Part shown: one piece after another, positions 1 through 7,759 of the stretch | How positions within the stretch are numbered: position 1 is the first letter of the stretch | Layout of the letters: each line of letters starts with the position of its first letter | NCBI RefSeq assembly: GCF_001624695.1 | Contig: NZ_JSEP01000012.1 | Span: 91,858 to 155,857, forward strand | Source: Labrenzia sp. OB1 | GTDB lineage: Bacteria > Pseudomonadota > Alphaproteobacteria > Rhizobiales > Stappiaceae | DNA length: 64,000 bases | Direction of reading: 5' to 3' | Translations under genes and position numbers: made by a program | Notes under the pieces: model-generated | Database searches by the model: none | What the model was told of the DNA's origin: nothing | Seen by the model: only the letters and a program-made list of their open reading frames with translations

Positions 1-100
1 CAGGTCAAGCGCAAAATTGGAAATGCCGGAGAAAATCGGTGGCCACATGTCGGGCCTGAAACTCAGGGAGCAATTTAGATGCACAAAATCAGAGGTTTGA
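1..100 (+). CDS. Possible 3' end of an upstream gene (partial)
   Basis: Two forward frames are open from the left edge. One ends in TAG at 76-78, directly before the next ATG. The other ends in TGA at 98-100, overlapping the next gene by 22 bases. The second has more G/C at third codon positions, like the rest of this genome, so it is the better candidate. About 32 codons are visible and no family can be named. The alternative is plain leader sequence of the aldo/keto reductase gene. Confidence 0.3.
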   Translation, partial: RSSAKLEMPEKIGGHMSGLKLREQFRCTKSEV

Positions 101-894
101 TGCCCGCGCTGGGCTTCGGCACATTCGGGCGCGTCGGAGAAGACGGAATTGAAGCGATCCGTTTCGCCCTCGAATGCGGTTACCGGCATCTCGACACAGC
201 CCAATCCTACGAGAACGAAAGCGAGGTAGGGACCGCAGTCAGGCGCTCCGGGCTGGATCGCGGCGAAATCTTCGTGACCACCAAGGTTGGCGCATCTCAT
301 TTCGGTCCCGGCCGGTTGATCCCGTCCCTTGAGGCCAGTCTCCACAAATTGCAACTGGACACGGTGGACCTGACCCTTATCCACTGGCCGTCTCCCAACG
401 GTGAAGTCCCCCTGGCGGTCTATCTGGAGCAACTGGTGGAGGCGAAGGAGAAAGGACTGACAAGGTCGATTGGCGTCTCCAATTTCACCATCGCGCTTTT
501 GAAAAAGGCTGAAACAATCGTTGGAAAATCACACCTGCTGACCAACCAGGTGGAGCTGAATCCGCTTTTCCAGAACAGGAAGCTGGCGGAATACTGCGAC
601 AGGTCCGGAATTTCCATCACATGTTACCGTCCCCTCGCCCAGGGAGCACTGCTCGACAACAAGGTCCTGCAGGCAATCGCCGAAAAGCGGGACGCAACCG
701 CTTCGCAGGTCGCCCTGGCGTGGGAACTGGCGAAGGGATATGCCGCCATCCCCACATCGTCGTCACGGGAGCGGATTGCCAGCAATCTGGCGGCCCAAAA
801 CGTGACACTGAGCGCTGAGGACATGACCGCTATCGCCGGCGCCGGGCAGATCTCCAGGGTCATCAATCCGGTTTGGGGGCCGGAGTGGGACTAG
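79..894 (+). CDS. Aldo/keto reductase
   Basis: This 271-residue protein is an NADPH-dependent aldo/keto reductase, a cytosolic (beta/alpha)8 barrel that reduces aldehydes or ketones. The family catalytic tetrad is visible: D39 and Y44 in LDTAQSYENE, K69 in VTTKVG, and H102 in LIHWP. The cofactor-side motif IGVSNF and the late SSSRERI segment are also present. Length fits the short bacterial 2,5-diketo-gluconate reductase-like branch. The ATG has a GGGAG ribosome site about 8 bases upstream. A LacI-type regulator follows, which suggests a sugar or aldehyde role, but the substrate cannot be read from the sequence. Confidence 0.85.
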   Translation: MHKIRGLMPALGFGTFGRVGEDGIEAIRFALECGYRHLDTAQSYENESEVGTAVRRSGLDRGEIFVTTKVGASHFGPGRLIPSLEASLHKLQLDTVDLTLIHWPSPNGEVPLAVYLEQLVEAKEKGLTRSIGVSNFTIALLKKAETIVGKSHLLTNQVELNPLFQNRKLAEYCDRSGISITCYRPLAQGALLDNKVLQAIAEKRDATASQVALAWELAKGYAAIPTSSSRERIASNLAAQNVTLSAEDMTAIAGAGQISRVINPVWGPEWD

Positions 895-989
895 ATACGA
901 GCTGATCATAGGGGGAGAAATGACAGTTGCCCTTCCCCTTACCCGGTTGTATTAACGTTCGCCCTGAGACACGCGGAGAAAACAGGTTT

Positions 990-2018
990 ATGCCAAAGTC
1001 GGGAGCAAGACTGAAAGACGTCGCGGAACTGACCGGTTTCTCTGTCAACACTGTCTCTCTCGCCTTGCGGGACAGCCCGCGCATACCCGACGACACACGC
1101 GACAGGATCAAGGCGGCGGCCGATCAGCTCAACTACCTGCCCAATCAGGTCGCCAAGTCCCTGGTGAGCAGGGAGACAAGGGCAATCGGTCTCATCCTCA
1201 CCGACATGCAGAACCCGATCCTCACGAATGTCGCCCAATCCGTGGAACGCAAACTGGCGGCCCGCGGTTACACGACGCTTTTCGCGACATCGAACAACAA
1301 TCAGGAAGAAGAAGTCCGGATGATCGACGCCTTCCGTGCGCGCCGCGCCGACGGGATGCTGATCTTCCCTTTCCGGCATGGCGATCTTGATCACATCCGC
1401 CGCCTGCGCAACAATAATTACCCGGTTGTCCTTCTGGTCGGCGATCTGGATGCCGGTATCGACGCCGTGTCGATGGATGAAAGAGCGGGCGCCAGCAAGG
1501 CGACAGGTCACCTTCTGGCCACCGGCCACCGGCGGATCGCACTGATAGACGGAGGCTCTGCGCTTGGAAATCCGGAAAAGATGGATGGGTACCGGTCAGC
1601 TCACCAGGCCGCCGGAATTCCCGTCTGCGATGAGCTTCTGATCAACCCGGCAGGTCATTCGGTGGAGACCGGGTACTGGGCCATGGACCTGTTGGTGAAG
1701 TCGAGGCATGACTTCTCGGCCGTTTTCGCAACCAATGATTCATTGGCGCTCGGGATCATCCGCTACTGCAAGAAACACGCGATCAAAGTGCCCGAAGACC
1801 TTTCGGTGGTCGGGTTCGACAACACGGAATTCGGGGCCTTCGCCGAAACCGCGCTGACAACGGTCAGCTATGATGTAGAGCGCATCACCTCCCTGGCTGT
1901 CGACCGCGTTCTCGACCTGATTGCCCACAAGACCGGTCTTCCCGATCCGCGCATCATCCAGCTTGAGCCGGACCTGCTGGTCCGCGAAAGTTCTGCGAAG
2001 GCTGCCTCGGCGCAGTAG
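990..2018 (+). CDS. LacI-family transcriptional regulator
   Basis: This 342-residue protein has an N-terminal LacI helix-turn-helix (LKDVAELTGFSVNTVSLALR), a hinge region, and a periplasmic-binding-protein-like effector domain (AIGLILTDMQNP early, VVGFDNTEFG late). Such proteins are normally repressors that release DNA on binding a sugar or related ligand. The ATG at 990 is preferred because the DNA-binding motif starts a few residues later; an upstream in-frame start at 927 would add 21 residues without a domain. It sits between an aldo/keto reductase and a PHA synthase, and its targets are unknown. Confidence 0.88.
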   Translation: MPKSGARLKDVAELTGFSVNTVSLALRDSPRIPDDTRDRIKAAADQLNYLPNQVAKSLVSRETRAIGLILTDMQNPILTNVAQSVERKLAARGYTTLFATSNNNQEEEVRMIDAFRARRADGMLIFPFRHGDLDHIRRLRNNNYPVVLLVGDLDAGIDAVSMDERAGASKATGHLLATGHRRIALIDGGSALGNPEKMDGYRSAHQAAGIPVCDELLINPAGHSVETGYWAMDLLVKSRHDFSAVFATNDSLALGIIRYCKKHAIKVPEDLSVVGFDNTEFGAFAETALTTVSYDVERITSLAVDRVLDLIAHKTGLPDPRIIQLEPDLLVRESSAKAASAQ

Positions 2019-2273
2019 CCGTCCCAGGCCACCGCCCTCCTCTCAAAACCGGATAAGGAGACGAAAAAGGCCGTGCAGTTTGATGCCGATCATTTTTCCG
2101 TCGCCACACCCATCTAATATCGCCTCGCGATCCAAGAACGCCCGACCAGCTCCCTTGTGGACGGCGTTGCGCAATTGACTTTGCCCATGAGCCTTACAAT
2201 CCGCTGACCCTCACAATCTGTTCGGCAGGTTCGATGCCAAGGACAATCGCCGCTTTTGCTACCGGAGACTTTT

Positions 2274-4088
2274 GTGAAACAAACTGTCCAGCCTGCCCTG
2301 CCCGATTCCACTGTCGATTCAATGATCGGCCGGCATCTGTCAGGAGCGCTTGCGGAGACGGGAGATCCCGATGACAGGATGTTCCTGATCGCCGACCGCT
2401 TCCATCATGCTTCCCTCGCCGCCATGACACTCGGCATTTCGCCAATCAGTCTCCTGCAGGCCTGGCAGGACTGGATACTGCATCTAGGCATTTCTCCCGG
2501 CAAGCAACAGCAGATCCTGAGACAACTCGGCCGCAAGCAGATCCGGCTCGGCAAGTATATCTTGAATTGTGCACTGAACGGCGAAGAGACCGATTGCTGC
2601 ATTCAGCCGCCGCCCCATGACCACCGTTTCAAGTCTCCGGCCTGGAAGAAATTCCCCTTCAATATCTGCGCGCAGTCTTTTCTGCTGACGGAGCAATGGT
2701 GGCATGAAGCAGCGATGGGAGTGAGCGGCGTCACCGGACAGCACGAAAGGCTTGTCGAGTTCTACACCCGGCAGTTTCTGGACGTCTTTTCACCCGCCAA
2801 TTTCGCACTCACCAATCCGGATGTGATCGAGGCAACGCTCCGGGAAGGCGGCGTCAATTTTCTGCGCGGTCTGGGTTACCTGCTGAGCGATGTAACAAAA
2901 GCCGCTCAGGCCCAGGAAGAGGATGCGGCCTTCAAGCCGGGCGCGAATGTCGCGATCACTCCGGGCGAGGTCGTCTTTCGCAACGACCTCATCGAACTCA
3001 TCCAATATGCGCCTGAAGCCGACACCGTTCGGGCGGAACCTCTCCTGATCGTTCCGGCCTGGATCATGAAATATTACATTCTCGACCTGTCACCGGATAA
3101 CTCTCTCATTCGTTATCTGGTCGCTCAAGGCTTCACGGTGTTCTGCATATCCTGGATCAACCCGGACGAAAGCCTCCGGAATGTGAGCCTTGAAGACTAT
3201 ATCGATCGCGGCGTCATGATGGCGCTTGATGCCGTCGAGACAATAACCGGGTCCGAAAAAATCCATGCGGCAGGCTATTGCCTGGGAGGTACATTGCTGG
3301 CCATGGCCTCCGCTGCGATGGCTCGTGACGGCGACGACCGCCTCCAGAGCCAGACGATACTCGCCGCTCAGGTCGATTTCGACGCGCCGGGCGAGCTCGG
3401 CCTGTTCATGGACGAAAGCCAGCTATCCTTCATCGAGGACGTGATGTGGCTGAAAGGTTATCTGGATCAGTGGCAGATGGCCGGAGCCTTCCAGATGTTG
3501 CGCTCACAGGACCTGATCTGGTCCCGCATGGTGCTGGAATACCTGCTGGGCCAGCGCCCCGGCACCAGCGACCTGATGGCATGGAACGCGGATGGAACCC
3601 GTATGCCCTACCGGATGCATTCGGACTACTTGCGCCAGCTCTACCTCAACAACGACCTGTCCCAGGGACGCTACAAGGTCGGCGGACACGATGTCCATCT
3701 CGAGGACATCCGTGTTCCTGTTTTCGCCGTCGGCACCACGACCGATCACGTCGCACCGTGGAGATCGGTCTTCAAGCTGGTGCATCTGTTCGACACAGAC
3801 GTCGATTTCATCCTGACCTCCGGCGGGCACAATGCCGGCATCGTTTCCGAGCCCGGCCATCCGCACCGCAGTTACCGCAAGCTTTTCTACAAGCATGGCG
3901 GCCCGCACCCGAATGCGGACGATTGGGCAGAGCAGGCAGAGGTTTCGGACGGCTCCTGGTGGCCGCAATGGAGCGACTGGCTGACAAGGCAGTCCTCGGG
4001 AACCGTACCGGCCCGGGCCGTGGGCAACCCGGAGCGCGGATATCCTCCGCTTTGCAAAGCTCCCGGCGCCTACGTGAAGATAAAGTGA
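2274..4088 (+). CDS. phaC: Poly(3-hydroxyalkanoate) synthase, class I-like
   Basis: This 604-residue enzyme should polymerise 3-hydroxyacyl-CoA into polyhydroxyalkanoate storage granules. The N-terminal PhaC_N-type region is followed by an alpha/beta-hydrolase core. The catalytic triad is visible: C336 in the lipase-like box GYCLGG, D491 in GTTTDHVAPW, and H519 in SGGHNAG. A GTG at 2274 with GGAG about 7 bases upstream is preferred over an in-frame TTG at 2256 that lacks a ribosome site. No phasin, phaR, phaA or phaB lies nearby, so it stands alone in this window. It converges on the exporter gene downstream. Confidence 0.88.
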   Translation: MKQTVQPALPDSTVDSMIGRHLSGALAETGDPDDRMFLIADRFHHASLAAMTLGISPISLLQAWQDWILHLGISPGKQQQILRQLGRKQIRLGKYILNCALNGEETDCCIQPPPHDHRFKSPAWKKFPFNICAQSFLLTEQWWHEAAMGVSGVTGQHERLVEFYTRQFLDVFSPANFALTNPDVIEATLREGGVNFLRGLGYLLSDVTKAAQAQEEDAAFKPGANVAITPGEVVFRNDLIELIQYAPEADTVRAEPLLIVPAWIMKYYILDLSPDNSLIRYLVAQGFTVFCISWINPDESLRNVSLEDYIDRGVMMALDAVETITGSEKIHAAGYCLGGTLLAMASAAMARDGDDRLQSQTILAAQVDFDAPGELGLFMDESQLSFIEDVMWLKGYLDQWQMAGAFQMLRSQDLIWSRMVLEYLLGQRPGTSDLMAWNADGTRMPYRMHSDYLRQLYLNNDLSQGRYKVGGHDVHLEDIRVPVFAVGTTTDHVAPWRSVFKLVHLFDTDVDFILTSGGHNAGIVSEPGHPHRSYRKLFYKHGGPHPNADDWAEQAEVSDGSWWPQWSDWLTRQSSGTVPARAVGNPERGYPPLCKAPGAYVKIK

Positions 4089-4128
4089 GACCGCGTTCAA
4101 CATAGCCGCGCAGCAACCGCGGCCCGCC

Positions 4129-5010
4129 TCAAGCCTCCAGAATTCGCTCACGCAGAACGATGAAGAGACCGCTCAGGATGATGACACCGGCGCCGATATA
4201 GGTAGCCATATCGGGGATTTCGTTCCAGATCAGCCAGCCGAGCATCGATGCCCAGATCAAGGCACTGTAGTCGAAAGGCGCCACAACGGCCGCCGGGGCA
4301 AAGCGAAAGGCCTGGGTCATCATGGTCATGCCTGCCGTGCCGAAAAGTGCAATGGCGAAAAACAGCCAGGCATCCTCGAGCCTGAGGTCGACCCAGACGA
4401 ACGGAACCAGCAGTGCACTGAGCAGCCCCCCTGCCCCGACAAGATAGATCATCAGCGTCCAGACGCTTTCGCGCGGGTCGACCCAACGGGCGCTGATCAT
4501 CAGGAAGGCGTAAAGGACCGCGGTTCCCACAGGATACAGCGAAGCAGTCTGGAAAGTTCCCGTTCCGGGGCGCACGATAATCAGCACCCCCACAAAACCG
4601 ATCACGACGGCGAACCAGCGCCGCCATCCCACCTGTTCGCGCAGCAGAACGGCGGAGAGCGCTGTCATGAAAATCGGAGCGGCGAAGACAAGCGCGGTGG
4701 CTTCGGCAAGTTCGAGAAGACTGAGGCCGGTAAAAAAGAGCGTCGCGGCGCCAAGCCAGAGAATGCCGCGCAGCAGATGCGCCGCTGGCCGATAGGAACG
4801 CAGCGCCGCCGGTCCACCCATCTTCAATGCGATTAGTACCGCGATGGGCAAGGCGATCACATTGCGCAGAAAGAGGATCTGTATCGGGTGATATCCCGCG
4901 GTCAATGTCTTGGCGACGGCATCATTGACACACAGACAGGCAACACCCGCACACATCAATAAAATACCTGTACTCACCTGGTACCGCACACCTGCGGAAG
5001 CTGAAGTCAT
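4129..5010 (-). CDS. EamA/DMT-superfamily transporter
   Basis: This 293-residue inner-membrane protein has about ten hydrophobic segments arranged as two EamA-like halves, typical of drug/metabolite exporters (RhaT/YdcZ type). Examples of the segments are GILLMCAGVACLCV near the N-terminus and GAGVIILSGLFIVL at the end. The ATG at 5010 has AGGAAGAG upstream. The substrate cannot be inferred. It is transcribed away from the sulfotransferase gene, with which it shares a 314-base intergenic region. Confidence 0.85.
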   Translation of the reverse strand: MTSASAGVRYQVSTGILLMCAGVACLCVNDAVAKTLTAGYHPIQILFLRNVIALPIAVLIALKMGGPAALRSYRPAAHLLRGILWLGAATLFFTGLSLLELAEATALVFAAPIFMTALSAVLLREQVGWRRWFAVVIGFVGVLIIVRPGTGTFQTASLYPVGTAVLYAFLMISARWVDPRESVWTLMIYLVGAGGLLSALLVPFVWVDLRLEDAWLFFAIALFGTAGMTMMTQAFRFAPAAVVAPFDYSALIWASMLGWLIWNEIPDMATYIGAGVIILSGLFIVLRERILEA

Positions 5011-5324
5011 AGCTCTCTTCCTGGGGTATCCTGTCTGGGTTTACGCGCCAGAACAGATAAACAATCGGACCTCCAATCATTTCCTATGAGGTCTGACAGC
5101 TGACATGGCAGCGGCCTGGACATAATCACCACAAACGGCTTGCGACAAGGTGGACCAACCGTATTTCCGTTCGCTTTGTGCGCGTAGACCGGACGCCAAG
5201 GACATTAACTTTTACGGGCTCAGTCACGGCGCCTTGCCGCCAAACCGGCGTCACGCTTGTGCAACATCTGGTTGGTAAGTCACGGAACCAGATATCACTT
5301 CTCAATTCCGGCTATTTTTACACC
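5011..5324. other. Divergent intergenic region (exporter / sulfotransferase)
   Basis: This 314-base region separates two divergent genes and must hold both promoters. A GTG-initiated extension of the sulfotransferase frame back to 5178 is open, but its translation resembles no part of that family, so I treat it as non-coding. No clear operator or hairpin was seen. Confidence 0.5.
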
Positions 5325-6086
5325 ATGTCCCCTTACGCGTCATACGTCATCTGTACGTCTCCACGCAGCGGCAGCACGCTCTTTTGCAACCTTCTGTCCG
5401 CGACAGGCGTAGCCGGAGATCCGAAATCCTACTTTCACGAATCCTCTGTTTCGGACTGGCTTCGGTATTTTGACCTGGAGATGGCGGAAACGGCTGACGA
5501 AACTGAGAAACTGGCTCAGATCTTCCGCGCCGCAATCGAAAAAGGCAGCCGTGAAACACGTATTTTCAGTCTGCGCCTGCAAAGGCACAGCTTTGATTTC
5601 TTGTTGCGGAAACTGGCGGTTCTTCATCCGAACCAGGCAACGGACAGGGACATGTTTCAGGCCGCCTTCGGCCGAACTCTGTTCATTCACCTGACGAGAA
5701 AGGACAAGATCGAACAGGCCGTCTCTTACGTGAAGGCGGAGCAAACCGGACTGTGGCACGTGGCGCCGAACGGAACGGAGCTGGAACGTCTCGGCCCGCC
5801 TCACCCTCCGCTTTATGACGCCACCGAGATCGCGCGCTGGGTTGATAGGTTTACAGCCTACGATCTTGACTGGAGCAATTGGTTCGACACGCAAGGCATC
5901 AACCCGGTCCGCTTCACATATGAAGCGCTGTCTTCCGATCCCGCTGCCATATTGGGCGAGGCTCTGGAGGCGCTAGGCCTGGATCGCGGCTGCGCAGACG
6001 GTATAACTCCCGGCATCGCCAAGCTGGCCGACGCGACAAGTCGGGAGTGGGTCGCGCGGTTCCGAGGGGAAAGGTCTCTTGCCTGA
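5325..6086 (+). CDS. Stf0-type sulfotransferase
   Basis: This 253-residue protein resembles Stf0 sulfotransferases, which move a sulfuryl group from PAPS to an acceptor such as trehalose. The 5'-phosphosulfate-binding loop CTSPRSGSTLFC lies at residues 9-20. It is followed by SKSYFHE-like GDPKSYFHESSVSDW, and by FIHLTRKDKIEQAVSY with the conserved Arg/Lys of the 3'-phosphate site. The C-terminus has the family RFTYEAL segment. The ATG at 5325 starts directly before the conserved core. No PAPS synthesis gene is nearby, and the acceptor is unknown. Confidence 0.8.
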   Translation: MSPYASYVICTSPRSGSTLFCNLLSATGVAGDPKSYFHESSVSDWLRYFDLEMAETADETEKLAQIFRAAIEKGSRETRIFSLRLQRHSFDFLLRKLAVLHPNQATDRDMFQAAFGRTLFIHLTRKDKIEQAVSYVKAEQTGLWHVAPNGTELERLGPPHPPLYDATEIARWVDRFTAYDLDWSNWFDTQGINPVRFTYEALSSDPAAILGEALEALGLDRGCADGITPGIAKLADATSREWVARFRGERSLA

Positions 6087-6141
6087 CGCGCCGCCCCCTG
6101 TGGAGCCGTGATTTTGGCATCGCCCGGTCACGTGACGTCTG

Positions 6142-6603
6142 TCAGTCGGTCATCTGTCCGGACCGGCCGCGCATCTTCTTGATCTGGCCGCGTTGCTTTT
6201 TGGATTCCAGCCGCCGTTTTTTGGATCCCAGGGTGGGTCTGGTGGCCTTGCGCGGCTTGGGTCGTTCCGATGCCTTTCGCAGCAGTTCCAGAAGCCGTTC
6301 CAGCGCATCTTCCCGGTTGCGTTCGCGTGTCCTGTGCCTGTCGGCCTGAAGCAGAATCTCTCCGTTCAGGGTCAGACGGCTGCCGGCAAGCTTCGCGGCG
6401 CGCGACTTGACATCCGCCGGCAGCGTTTCGTTGCGCTCCAGATCGAAGCGCAACTGGACCGCGGTCGAAACCTTGTTGACATTCTGACCGCCCGGCCCGG
6501 AAGCCCTGACAAATTCCTCGGAGAGATCGTCTCGTGAAATATAAAGCTGTCCCGTGACCGGAATCCGGGATGAAGCCTTGAAATCGGACGGCTCGTCCGT
6601 CAT
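6142..6603 (-). CDS. arfB: Peptidyl-tRNA hydrolase ArfB (ribosome rescue)
   Basis: This 153-residue protein is an ArfB/YaeJ-type ribosome rescue factor, which hydrolyses peptidyl-tRNA on ribosomes stalled without a stop codon. The class-I release-factor motif GPGGQNVNKV is present (GGQ at residues 38-40), and the C-terminal tail is strongly basic (KKRRLESKKQRGQIKK), as needed to thread the empty mRNA channel. The ATG at 6603 overlaps the stop of the TetR-type regulator by ATGA, so the two are probably translationally coupled. An upstream in-frame start would enter that regulator. Confidence 0.9.
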   Translation of the reverse strand: MTDEPSDFKASSRIPVTGQLYISRDDLSEEFVRASGPGGQNVNKVSTAVQLRFDLERNETLPADVKSRAAKLAGSRLTLNGEILLQADRHRTRERNREDALERLLELLRKASERPKPRKATRPTLGSKKRRLESKKQRGQIKKMRGRSGQMTD

Positions 6604-7280
6604 GCGCCCGGGTCGCCTTCCCGCGGCCATTTCAGGCCGACACCATTCAGGATCAGAGACGTCACCGCGGCCACGGTTGACCGGTGAAAGTCCGGATCGC
6701 TGAGATCCGTTCCCGTCAGTGCCCGGATCTGAACCGAGAAATCCGCATAATGCTGTGTCGTCGCCCAGATCGTGAAGATCAGATGGACCGGATCGACCGC
6801 TTGCATCTTGCCGGCTTCGATCCAGTCCTTGATGACCTGGCTTTTTTCAAGAACAAGGCGCTTCAGATCCGTTTCCAGAACGGGCAGGATCTGCGGGGCA
6901 CCCTGCATGACTTCATTGGCGAACAGCCGTGAGGCTTCCGGAAAATCCGCCGACAATTCGATTTTCTGCCGAATATAGGCGGCCAGTTCGTCCGCCGGGT
7001 CGCCAAGTGGATCGAGCGTCTTGAGGGGTGCCAGCCAGATTTCAAGAATATGGGCAAGCGTCGCGTTATAGATCGATTCCTTGGAGGAAAAATAATACAG
7101 CAAGTTCGACTTCGACATGCCCGCTTCGGCAGCAATGCGTTCGACCGTTGCGCCCGAAAACCCTTTTTTTGAAAATTCACCCAGTGCGGCTTCGAGAATC
7201 AGCGACCGGTTCTTTTCCTGTATTCTGCTCAATCCGACTTGTTTGGGTGATGCAGGCGATTGCCCACTGAGACCTGTCAT
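6600..7280 (-). CDS. rutR: TetR-family regulator, RutR-like (pyrimidine responsive)
   Basis: This 226-residue TetR-family protein closely follows the RutR pattern. The helix-turn-helix is ATVERIAAEAGMSKSNLLYY, and the effector domain carries LANEV-type FANEVMQGAP and FTIWATTQHYADF segments. RutR senses uracil or thymine and derepresses pyrimidine catabolism. The assignment is strengthened by a perfect RutR-type operator at 7429-7444 and by the divergent pyrimidine degradation genes. The start at 7280 is chosen because the longer frame to 7436 would place the operator region next to coding sequence. Start uncertainty is moderate. Confidence 0.85.
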   Translation of the reverse strand: MTGLSGQSPASPKQVGLSRIQEKNRSLILEAALGEFSKKGFSGATVERIAAEAGMSKSNLLYYFSSKESIYNATLAHILEIWLAPLKTLDPLGDPADELAAYIRQKIELSADFPEASRLFANEVMQGAPQILPVLETDLKRLVLEKSQVIKDWIEAGKMQAVDPVHLIFTIWATTQHYADFSVQIRALTGTDLSDPDFHRSTVAAVTSLILNGVGLKWPREGDPGA

Positions 7281-7428
7281 CAATAAGTCCACTTCCCCGG
7301 CCGCTTGGCCGCCCTTCACTTGCCGGTTTCCGGGGGATGAACACCCCGCGATCGGCAGTTTCACGCCGGTCTCAACCCACTCCGCAGAACAATGACCGGA
7401 AATTAGCCATGTCGAACAGATTTGCATC

Positions 7429-7444
7429 TTGACCATTTGGTCAA
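7429..7444. promoter_or_regulatory. RutR-type operator
   Basis: TTGACCATTTGGTCAA is a perfect inverted repeat (7-base arms, 2-base centre) and matches the known RutR consensus TTGACCAnnTGGTCAA at every defined position. It lies between a RutR-like gene and pyrimidine degradation genes. Confidence 0.88.
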
Positions 7445-7461
7445 ATCACACCTAGGGTAAA

Positions 7462-7473
7462 TTGACCAGGTGG
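7462..7473 (+). promoter_or_regulatory. Second partial RutR half-site
   Basis: TTGACCAGGTGG repeats the left arm and the first three bases of the right arm of the upstream operator, 33 bases downstream (about three helical turns). The rest of the right arm is not conserved. It may be an auxiliary site or chance. Confidence 0.4.
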
Positions 7474-7759
7474 CTGGAAGGCTAGACGATCCGAAAAGGC
7501 CCTGCAATGGGGATGTCTTGAAGGATGGTCAGCTTATGGTCATCATAAGGAAACCCGGGAAAACCGGGACAGGCCCACAGGCCATCCAGAGACAGTCGGC
7601 GATGACAAGGGGCGAAAGCCTGCGTGAAATCGCCGGGAACAGAGTGGGGAGAGGATTTGAGCTGCCGCACCGCCTTGACGAGAGCGGTGGTTGCGCCATG
7701 ACCTCTTTTCCCTACAGACACCGAACGCCGGCCGCATCAGCAGGCCGCAAGGAGGACAT

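Larger units (their letters stand above)
7281..7759. promoter_or_regulatory. Divergent control region of rutR and the pyrimidine catabolic genes
   Basis: This 479-base region separates the regulator from the aminotransferase gene. It contains the RutR-type palindrome and a second half-site. A plausible forward promoter has TTGACC (7429-7434) and TAGGGT (7453-7458) separated by 18 bases, so the palindrome would cover the -35 element. Open frames crossing the region look like random translations, and I treat it as non-coding. Confidence 0.6.
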
